A stretch of 64,000 bases of DNA from Archivesica marissinica (Eukaryota > Mollusca > Bivalvia > Venerida > Vesicomyidae): contig CM026394.1 of assembly GCA_014843695.1 (NCBI GenBank), positions 38,084,374 to 38,148,373 on the forward strand, written 5' to 3'. The notes beneath the pieces are model-generated. The model saw only the letters and a program-made list of their open reading frames with translations. It was not told the DNA's origin and did no database searches. Positions 22,935-35,000 of this stretch are shown here, one piece after another; the first letter of the stretch is position 1; each line of letters starts with the position of its first letter. The position numbers and the translations under genes are program-made.

Positions 22935-23028
22935 CTATGTTCGTGGTATACACAATAGCGATGGTTCAGACACAACCGTATCTGGAGAAATCCCCTGGCC
23001 ATAGATTTTCAATAAACCATGATGCACT
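22935..23028 (-). CDS. CERKL: CERKL-like exon 13 (last)
   Basis: Acceptor ttgactttcag|a. The exon reads VHHGLLKIYGQG, matching the conserved C-terminal R-x-H-x-x-L-x-x-x-Y-G of CERKL, and ends after ...CIPRT with TAG. It joins exon 12 in phase 2. A 52-bp tandem array begins about 20 bases upstream of the acceptor. Confidence 0.9.
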
Positions 23029-26000
23029 CTGAAAGTCAAGTAGAAACTGATAAGAAACCCACACACAATCAACAGTTAGTGATGACATAGGTCATGAATG
23101 CCCTTAAGAAACACACACAATCAACAGTTAGTGATGACATAGCTCATGAATGCCCTTAGGAAACCCACACAATCAACAGTTAGTGATGACATAGGTCATG
23201 AATGCCCTTAAGAAACCCACACAATCAACAGTTAGTGATGACATAGGTCAAGAATGCCCTTAGGAAACCCACACAATCAACAGTTAGTGATGACATAGGT
23301 CAAGAATGCCCTTGCCCGAGTCCCTCACATTAAAGGTTTTTCATAATTTAATCTAGCTACATGCGTACATAGGTTTTCTGATATATGCTTCAAATCGAGT
23401 TTGATCCAGTTTCTGACAATAGATTCAGCGGAGTTGCTTGAAGCCTAACCTGGATTAACCGAATTTGGACAAAAATGATAATGGTCAATGAATGGATGCT
23501 TCAGGTATTTGATCAAATTCAAAACTTTAATATCAGAGAAGCTACTTTTGGCCTATGTTTTACCTTATGTTATATTTATGTTATATTTCGGGTTTTACGC
23601 CTGCATCAGCACCATTTTGGGCTATATCGCCGGCGGGCAGTTTTACCTAACAACACCTTTCCTGGGCAGGCTCCAGCGGTTAACCAGTACTTGGGTGCAC
23701 CAACCTCTGTAAGAAACTGCCAACTTTTTCATATAAATGAGTCACAGTCTGAGCGGGGGCTCGAACCCGTGACCATCAGTGATGATAGGTTACAGTGGTA
23801 TACAAGTCAGCGACCTTAACCACTCGACCACAGAGGCGGACACCTATGTTTTACCTAGAACATGATTTGTTTCTTTATTTACAACAAACGGAACATCTTT
23901 CCCTGTGAGCATTCAAAATAGCAATCATCTTAGTACCTGAAACTTGATACATTCCCGGACTTGACTACAGTCTGGCATATAGACAATGAGGTCGTCTTAC
24001 CTAAAATTTAATACGTCTTCAGTCTTGGTATTCTCACCTAACACTTAATAAGTCTTCGGTCTTGATCTCGTTGTCTATATTCCAGATAGATTTCAACTTA
24101 CCTAAAACTTAATACATCCTTGACCTCAGTGTCTATATTCCAGGTAGCTTTCAGCTTACCTAAAACTTAATACATCCTTGACCTCAGTGTCTATATTCCA
24201 GACTGATTTCAGCTTACCTAACACTTAATACATTCTCCATCTTGACCTCAGTGTCTATATTCCAGATAGCTTTCAGCTTACCTAAAACTTAATACATCCT
24301 TGACCTCAGTGTCTATATTCCAGATAGCTTTCAGCTTACCTACAACTTAATACATCCTTGACCTCAGTGTCTATATTCCAGGTAGCTTTCAGCTTACCTA
24401 AAACTTAATACATCCTCCATCTTGACCTCAGTGTCTATATTCCAGACTGATTTCAACTTACCTAAAACTTAATACATCCTCCATCTTGACCTCAGTGTCT
24501 ATATTCCAGACTGATTTCAACTTACCTAACACTTAATACATCCTCCATCTTGACCTCAGTGTCTATATTCCAGATAGCTTTCAGCTTACCTAAAACTTAA
24601 TACATCCTTGACCTCAGTGTCTATATTCCAGGTAGCTTTCAGCTTACCTAAAACTTAATACATCCTTGACCTCAGTGTCTATATTCCAGGTAGCTTTCAG
24701 CTTACCTACAACTTAATACATCCTTGACCTCAGTGTCTATATTCCAGATAGCTTTCAGCTTACCTACAACTTAATACATCCTTGACCTCAGTGTCTATAT
24801 TCCAGGTAGCTTTCAGCTTACCTAAAACTTAATACATCCTCCATCTTGACCTCAGTGTCTATATTCCAGACTGATTTCAACTTACCTAAAACTTAATACA
24901 TCCTTGACCTCAGTGTCTATATTCCAGACTGATTTCAACTTACCTAAAACTTAATACATCCTTGACCTCAGTGTCTATATTCCAGGTAGCTTTCAGCTTA
25001 CCTAAAACTTAATACATCCTTGACCTCAGTGTCTATATTACAGACTGATTTCAACTTACCTAAAACTTAATGCATCCTCCATCTTGACCTCAGTGTCTAT
25101 ATTCCAGATAGATTTCAACTTACCTAAAACTTAATACATCCTCCATCTTGACCTCAGTGTCTATATTCCAGATAGATTTCAACTTACCTAAAACTTAATA
25201 CATCCTTGACCTCAGTGTCTATATTCCAGACTGCAGTCAGCTTACCTAAAACTTAATACATCCTTGACGTCGTTGTCTATATTCCAGATAGATTTCATCT
25301 TACCTAAAACTTAATACATCCTCCATCTTGACCTCAGTGTCTATATTCCAGATAGCTTTCAGCTTACCTAAAACTTAATACATCCTTGACCTCAGTGTCT
25401 ATATTCCAGATAGCTTTCAGCTTACCTTAAAACTTAATACATCCTCCATCTTGACCTCAGTGTCTATATTCCAGATAGCTTTCAGCTTACCTAAAACTTA
25501 ATACATCCTTGACCTCAGTATCTATATTCCAGACTGATTTCATCTTACCTAAACTTAATACATCCTTGACCTCAGTGTCTATATTCCAGTCTGCAGTCAG
25601 CTTACCTAAAACTTAATATATCCTCCATTTTGATCTCGTTGTCTATATTCCAGACTGATTTCATCTTCATTTCTTCCTTTGCTTTCTTCTTCTCCTCCTT
25701 TTTCTTTGCATGTTTTCTGCGTTTTGCTCGGTCAATCTCGGCATATGTTGGTCGGTAAGCTGGACCGCACAGCCGTTGGTTTGCAGCTGATGCGGAACAC
25801 ACTGTGCGCACACCAACAGCATTTATAGACTGAAAGCAAAACCGAGGATCTGTGGAACGTGGTGCAAGCATAGTCTAATGTTGCTATAATGTGTATCTCA
25901 AACCATTTATGTTTTCATTCTGTCCCTATTTTATGTACAACAAATTTGAATGAATTAGAATAAGATAGATTAGCGTTGCTCAGATCGACACAATTTCTAG

Positions 26001-29000
26001 AAATTTTCCTGTAGTGTGAGCCCCGAAAATATTTGGCACAGGACAACAAGAAATTGGTAAAGCTAATCATTGACAGGTCATGTGTTCAGTTTATGTTGAA
26101 ATAAATATCTATCTTTTAACCGAATATTTCCGGTAACAGCGATAAGATCTCATAAAAGAATTTTAATGATTAGTATTAACTTACAACAATATCGCCTGAA
26201 TCTTCACTGTCGCTATTGACATCATCATCATCATCTTCGTCATCCTCTGAATCATCCAAGTTTGGCACTTCAATTGATGTATCTGTGTTTGTTCTTTTTA
26301 AAGATTTTGATGCAAACTGTTGAACACTTTGAGATTTTTTAAATGGCGGTTTAACTTTTGTTGTACATGTAGTTGGTGTTGATTGCACACTATTGTTCTT
26401 CTGATTAGAGGAAGCATCATCAACATCATCATCCGAATCACCTAAATCATTTATTTCTAACACCTCTATAGACCTTGATGTTGCATTGAGATTTTTTTGA
26501 CGACTGATTTCATAGTCGATTTCATTATAGTTTGAATCATTGTATTTAAAGCCTGTTGGTAGGCGGAGTCTAAATCTAACTTCCTTTACTCGTAATACTT
26601 CCACAAACGGAAAATCAAGCTGAAATAAAATGAAACGTTATAAACATTATCAACTTATATCTAATTTCAAGTGATCATATCTATTAAATTATGCAAATTA
26701 TATACATAAATTATATGCATAAATTATGCAAATTAACCTCACAATTTATTTTAATTATGCAAATTATATGCATGATAATGCATAATGCATAATATTATGA
26801 TACTAAGACAAGTGAGCAGGGGTTATATCCACGGCTATAGAATGTCTACACAAAGTTTCAAAACAATATGATACATATAACAACAAAGAAATAATCATTA
26901 TAGGGTATTTTACAACGCATTACGTTTTTATTATGAAAACCAAAAATATACATGTATTGACTAAAATTCCAGCTTACGCTCACTTTTGATGGGGTCGTTT
27001 TGGAGTAGTGGACTGTGTGCAAGAGATCAATGCATTATATTTCATGGTTTAGTTTATACAAATTTATTATAGCTCGATTGCGAAACAAGTTCTTTCAACT
27101 TATATTAATCACTCTCGAGACCTCATTCCTGATGGAATCCATCGCCATGAAGGAGAGAGAAGAGGCAATGTGGAATTTAAATGCCTTGCCTAAGGGCACA
27201 ATCGTAACGGCTCCAGCGGGGCTCGAACTCCGGACTTTTCGCACCTGAAGCGAACGCGCATCCACTGCGCTATTACGACTTCAATTTCATGGTTTCATAT
27301 ATGTATTTTGTATTGTATGCAATACTTGGGTGTGGCACAGCAGTCGCCATCACAGAAATAATCACGAAAGTGGGCAAGACAAAACTCACAATAAATTAAA
27401 CCTGACATACCTGGTTTTTTGAATTTGCTAATCTTTTCAACATTCTTACAAACTCCTTCCTCTCAGCATCTTTAACCAGTATGAGATCAATGACCCCATC
27501 ATTCAGATGGGTATATTTACTTGTTCCCCTAGGGGCCAGCTCAGACCTGCCTGGCAAGGTGAACAAGCCAATGTTGAGGAAATCCAATTTCCTAGATCGC
27601 CATGGAGTATCCTCGTGTTCAGCAAGATCTGGTAATATATAACGGTTTTCAGTTGTATTAACTTTTTAAATATAACAACCCTCAATTGTTCATTGCAACT
27701 TGAAGCAGTAGTATACGACACAGAGATTATTAGATGCCACGGTTCCCGCTGTCAGTCGCCAATGGCGCCAATTGCGACAAAAACAAATACTGGTGCTGTG
27801 AGTTTTGTGAATTGGCGCATGAAACGTTTTTCTCTTATTCATTTTTGGCACAACATGTTTTGTCAAATACATGGCTTCAAATATTTATTTGTGAACTATA
27901 TGGTTCTTAGTTGGCTCCAGGTTTTTCAAATTGGCTCCATTTTTTTTAATTGGCGACAGAAGTGGTGCGGACAAAACTTCAGACAGAGCTAACCCAGGAT
28001 GCATAAATACTGGAATGCTACAGAGATTGACTACACATAAAGATTGACTACACATAAAGATTGACTACATATAAAGATTGACTACACATAAAGATTGACT
28101 ACACATAAAGATTGACTACACATACAGATTGACTACACATAAAGATTGACTACACATAAAGTTTGACTACACATAAAGTTTGACTACACATAAAGATTGA
28201 CTACACATAAAGATTGACTACACATAAAGATTGACTACACATAAAGATTGACTACACATAAAGATTGACTACACATAACGATTGACTACACATAAAGATT
28301 GACTACACATAAAGATTGACTACACATAAAGTTTGACTACACATAAAGATTGACTACACATAAAGATTGACTACACATAAAGTTTGACTACACATAAAGA
28401 TTGACTACACATAAAGATTGACTGACTACACATAAAGATTGACTACACATAAAGATTGACTGACTACACATAAAGATTGACTACACATACAGATTGACTG
28501 ACTACACATAAAGATTGACTACACATAAAGATTGACTGACTACACATAAAGATTGACTACACATAAAGATTGACTACACATAAAGATTGACTCTACACAT
28601 AAAGATTGACTACACATAAAGATTGACTACACATAAAGATTGACTACACATAAAGATTGACTACACATAAAGATTGGTTAACACAGAAGTTAGAAGCAGA
28701 GTAGGGGAATATAGAATTGGCATCCGTTCGTAACATTTCAAGTTAGATCCCTTGAAGGATTTTCACGACACTTGGTTCATATGTGCGAAACCCATAATCC
28801 ACTTGAGTCAGTTCAAGTATAGATTGTTAGATGCATAAATACTTGAAGTCTCGGAGGGATTGACTACACAAAAGATTGGTTAGCATTTGAAGCAGAGTAG
28901 GGGAATATCAGGGTTAGCTTTCTACCGGGGAAAAAAGTATGTCTTCCCTTCTGTTAGAAGAAACATGGGAAAAAAAACTCAAAAAAGGGAAGCAACTCCT

Positions 29001-32000
29001 TTCTTCCCAGAAGAAACTGGGAATAAAGATGTGTTATACGTTGTTGCATCACTGTCAGCAACTTTACAGTATAACATTTACAGAAGTAAGAGAATAATAT
29101 TTACATTAAAATCAGCACAACGGTCTCACAATTATTAATCATTATATGTACATTTTATGTATATTTTGTACATTTTATGTATATTTAATGTATATTTATG
29201 TATATTTATGTACATTTTATGTATATTTATGTACATTTTGTACATTTTATGTATATTTATGTACATTTATGTACATTTTATGTATATTTATGAACATTTT
29301 ATGTATATTTATGAACATTTTATGTATATTTATGAACATTTTATGTATATTTATGTACATTTTATGTATATTTTGTACATTTTATGTATATTTATGTACA
29401 TTTTATGTATATTTTGTACATTTTATGTATATTTATGTACATTTTATGTATATTTATGTACATTTTATGTATATTTTGTACATTTTATGTATATTTATGT
29501 ACATTTTATGTATATTTTGTACATTTTATGTATATTTATGTACATTTTATGTATATTTATGTACATTTTATGTATATTTATGTACATTTTATGTACATTT
29601 TATGTATATTTTGTACATTTTATGTATATTTATGTACATTTTATGTACATTTTATGTATATTTTGTACATTTTATGTATATTTTATGTATATATATATAT
29701 ATATTCCTAAATAATTTGACAAAAAGCAGGTTTCTTCCATTTCCGTATTGGAAATAACCGGGAAAAATTCTACCAACCCTGAGGAATATAGAATTGGCCT
29801 CCGTCCTGACTCCATAACATTTCAAGTTAGATTCATATCTCCTAAACCGCTTGATGGATTTTCACGACACTTTGTTCATATGTTCACCGCATCAAGATGA
29901 AGTACTCAATCCGAGTCTGTTCAAGGTTGAAGTAGCATTCCCGGTCAAACAGCAATTGTTCGCAACAGCGAGACGACATACATAACCCAGAAATCACAGT
30001 TCAAACAATGGTGGTTCAAAGTCAAGTCACGCTTGCAGTTCAAAGTCATCTCGATTTCATGTCCTGGGGCATCCGAGTATCACGACATAGCCGAGTTCCA
30101 AGGCAAGTTAGAATGCAGGTTAATCATTTCGTGTATGGAAGCTGATAATGTTAATTTGTAATCTGCTACTTACTGACTAATGTATCGCTGTTGTTTGACA
30201 CATCTAATGGATCAAATGCCTGCACGAGATCTTGTGTGACGCCGTTATCATCAACAACTTCTTCATTCCAGCAGATATCACACCTGTAACAGACGGAGAC
30301 TTGCAATATCTATACCAGTGATGGTCACCGCCGCATCCCCCCACCTTAGACATGGAACCAATCCCCCATTCCAGCAGATATCACACCTGTAACAGACGGA
30401 GACTTGCAATATCTATACCAGTGATGGTCACCGCCTCATCCCCCCCACCTTAGACATGGAACCAATCCCCCATTCCAGCAGATATCACACCTGTAACAGA
30501 CGGAGACTTGCAATATCTATACCAGTGATGGTCACCGCCTCATCCCCCCCACCTTAGACATGGAACCAATCCCCCATTCCAGCAGATATCACACCTGTAA
30601 CAGACGGAGACTTGCAATATCTATACCAGTGATGGTCACCGCTGCATCCCCCCCCCTTAGACAGAACCAATCCCCCATTCCAGCAGATATCACACCTGTA
30701 ACAGACGGAGACTTGCAATATCTATACCAGTGATGGTCACCGCCGCTCCCCCCCCCCCACCTTAGACATGGAACCAATCCCCCGTTGAATTGGAAATACA
30801 TATTCACAATTTGTAAACTCAGATATTCACATAATAGAATCATCAGGCACAGTTCCTCTACAAAATTTAGGCTGTTTGATTAGCGCAGTGATTAGCGGCG
30901 CAGTGATTAGCGGCGCAGTGATTAGCGGCGCAGTGATTAGCGGCGCAGTGATTAGCGGCGCAGTGATTAGCGGCGCAGTTATTAGCGGCGCAGTGATTAG
31001 CGGCGCAGTGATTAGCAGCGCAGTGATTAGCGCAGTGATTAGCGGCACAGTGATTAGCGGCACAGTGATTAGTGGTGCAGTGATTAGCGGCGCAGTGATT
31101 AGCACACTCGCTTCTCACCAAAGGGTCGCCAACTAGTATATTCTGGATCATTCCATAAGTCGAGGGTACTTTGTGGACTTTTGATATTCGTTTCGACATG
31201 GAATATTTTCTCTCACTTTTGAATGAAACTTGGCTCAATTTTTTATATCTGGTTGGCTGTTTGATTAGCGCAGTGGTTAGCACGCTCGCTTCTCACCAAT
31301 GCAACCCGGGTTCGATGCTCGGACCGGTAAGTATGTGAGATGGTACGGTGGTCGCCAGATCGGACAGGTGGGTTTTCTCTGGGTACTCCGGTTTCATCCC
31401 ATACGAATGACCACATTTACACTTTCATCTGCGCCAACGAGAGTGATTAATACAAGTTGTTAAAGCTTGCTTCGCAATCGTTGTAAAATAAATAAAGTTT
31501 AAAAAGAATAATATATAAAGAGAATAGTATCTCCAAAGGGAGACCACAGTTCACTAAAGACTAAATATATGGATGTAAAACCATCACAGTGTTTGAATCA
31601 TACGTACCCTCTAAAACATGGTAGGAATTTGTTGTGGTTCGGCAAGCTGTCTGCAGGGATGTATTCCACATCACACTTGTATGGCCTGAAGTCAATTACA
31701 TACCGATACGTTATCTAGTTTATACAAACTTATTTCAGCCCAATTGAGACTGACCTCTTCAGACTAATCACCCTCATTCCTGATGGAATCCATTGTCATG
31801 AATGAGAGAGAAGAGGCAATGCGAATTAAGATTTTAAAAATTGTGTTATTTCTATATTTTTCGACAGTCTATAATGATCTAATTTTAAAATTTCTTGGTT
31901 TGTTTGTTCGGGTTTCATGCCTGTATCAGCACCATTTTGGGCTATATCGCCGGCGGGCAGTTTACCTAACAACACCTTTCTTGAGCAGGCTCCAGCAGTT

Positions 32001-35000
32001 AACCAGTACTTGGTGCAACAATGCCTGTAAGAAACTGCCAACTTTTTCATGAGACACAGCTTGAGCGGGGCTCGATTTCATATATATGATTAAAATGAGA
32101 CATGGTTTGAGCAGAGCTTGAACCCGTTGAGCATCAGTGATGATAGGTTACCAGTGGTATAGTCAGCGACTTTAACCACTCGACCACAGAGACGGACTAA
32201 CATTAAAGAAATTAATTATCCATACAAAAGTACAAATGTATTTTTGTTCCATTGTGAAATAAGTTCTTACAACATTAGTTAGTTATTCCTACGGCCTCAT
32301 TCCTGATGGAATCCACCAATATGAAAGAGAGAGAAGTGACATTCCTACATTCCTGATGGAATCCATCAATATGAAGGAGAGAACATTGTAGGCTTATTTG
32401 TTTTGACTAATGACAATGCCGCCATGGTTGCGGCAGGACTTAAATTCTAACCTCCATCGCATACGTCAAGTATAATACAATGTAAAATGTGGGTATGTGA
32501 TGCTGTTTCCTAAAATTATGACCCGGCAAAACAATTCCATTACCGTCTAAAAGATGAGTTGTTTAGGAAGTTTGTCATACCATTAACGTTATGTACTAAT
32601 TCAAATAGAAATATGCATACTTTAAAGATTAATTTACAAATTATAAGGAATATTCTCTCAATGAATCAGAATCCTTCCATGAGTTAAAAACGTGTGTACA
32701 TATATGAAATTACGAGATGACTGAATACTGAATACAAGCAAAATTATGTGATAAATTCTCTTATAAAGTAATATGTACCACAATATAACAATCTTACCGT
32801 AGCTTTGCCTTAGTCAGGGCTTTGAGGAATGCCGGTTCCAAGCCCCGCTTACCGAGAGATTTGTAACGTTTTCTGAATGTCAGCACATTGCCAGCAAACC
32901 CGTACTGGCAGTTAAAACACCATTGCATAAATTTGTCCTCCCTGTATGCGGAACACACATCTACAGGTATCTTCACTCCCAGGATTATATAGAGGCAAGC
33001 ACTTGTAACATCATCTGTGCCCATCACAGAACGAGCCGTGTCATTCGTAGACCCTGTTGAAAGAGACAACATTAACGTTACATTGTCGGTACCCAGCACA
33101 GAACGAGCCGTGTCATTCGTAGACCTTGTTAAGAGAGAAACAACATTAACTTTACATTATCGGTACCCAGCACAGAACGAGCCGTGTCATTCATAGAGCC
33201 TGTTCAGAGAGAAACAACATTAACTTTACATTATCGGTACCCAGCACAGAACGAGCCGTGTCATTCGTAGAGCCTGTTCAGAGAGACAACATTAACTTTA
33301 CATTATCGGTACCCAGCACAGAACGAGCTGTGTCATTCGTAGAGCCTGTTCAGAGAGAAACAACATTAACGTTACATTATCGGTACCCAGCACAGAACGA
33401 GCTGTGTCATTCGTAGACCCTGTTCAGAGAGAAACAACATTACCGTTACATTATCGGTACCCAGCACAGAACGAGCCGTGTCATTAGACCCTATCCACAT
33501 TAGTAACATCGATCATCCGCTGCGCCATACTAAATTGACCAATAACGCGCAGTCTTTCTTATGAGATTTAAACCAAGGTCTCGTGTCCAATGCCGTACAT
33601 CGTGTACCTAAAGTAACAAGAGACTCTGGAATGGGACTGTCTTTACCGTCACACTATCGTCCAAAATCTAAAATGACTAATCTCTTCAGGATGGATCACT
33701 CATGTGGGCAACCGGAAGTGACGATAAATTAGGGGTTTTTTCTGGAGCAGAATGGCCCCGCCCTCCCGCCCATTTTTTTTGGTAACACTCAACAATTTCA
33801 CCAATATGTATTGCCTTACTGCCTCTTGATCAATCACCATAAGCTAGCAAAGTTGTCTAGGGGCTAACCCCACAATACCCCCTCCCACATCTCATTGTGG
33901 CTCAAAATGCACCCTGCCCCTTTTCTGACCAACCCTGCCCATTTTCTCACCCACCTTGCCCCTTTTCCACTCTAGAATAAACCCTAATAAATATTTAAAA
34001 TGCAAAATACATTATCATTATCCCGGCTGTAATGCAACTACATATGTGTATTTATGTTTGTACGACAGTTAACAAGAATCTATAACATACCAATAGGAAT
34101 GATACCCAGTGTCAGGGCAGCTGTGGTGGGTGTGAACCCGGCTTTCTGTTCAATATCCTTGTACTTCTGTGAAGCCATTAACAATCCATCCGTAACCTTA
34201 CTCACAGTCCCATCACCACCCATTGCAACAACACTGCAGTATATAATTATATGCACACTGTATACATGTTTATTGTCATGTATACATTAGATGGTTAAAT
34301 AATATTTATTTGGCTGTCCGATTAGCGCGCTCGCTTCTCACCAATGCAACCTGAGGTTGATCCTCGAACCGGGAAGTATGTGAGATGGTCGCCAGATCGG
34401 ACAGGTGGGTTTTCTCCGGGTACTCCAGTTTCTTCCCACACGAATGAACACATTTACGCTTTCATCCACGCCGTCAACGAGAGTGATTAATATAAGTTGT
34501 TAAAACTTGCTTTGCAATAAATAAAGTTTAAATTTATGTCATTTTATTCATACATCACTATTACATTTCCTTCGATAAACGTATGTACCCTGATTGTATA
34601 CATTTTCGTATGAGGGTTCCCAACTAATGATATGCAGCCAACATGCGCACTCGAAGTTACAGGCATTCGCAGTGTTAGGCAGCGTTCGTCGCGAGAAAAG
34701 GCGTGTCTTACAGTTTACGCTGTTCCAAGGATGATCTATTTACCTGCTGTGGCACGCGGTAAGTTGCAACTCATTGAAAATAATACAGTAATTAATGTAA
34801 TATAAGTAATGAATTGCGGGTTAATAGTTTCCATCTGGGTATGAACTACATTGGGCGTGTTTAAAGTGTGTGGAGGCCGAAGATGAAGTAACCGAGAAAT
34901 AAAATACTGACCAGTCAAAGTCCTCGAGATTGAGGTGTACCATCACCTGTTTGATGTGTTCATTGTGCTGTACCTCTGTAAACAAAACAATATGCTGTAG

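Noticed and set aside
23930..25640. Array of real mini-exons in the CERKL gene
   Set aside because: Copies have donors but no pyrimidine tract and acceptor before each, so they are decoy donors rather than a row of exons.
29146..29757. 203-codon frame rich in Tyr, Ile and Cys resembling a membrane protein
   Set aside because: AT-rich simple array; hydrophobic composition follows from the repeat.
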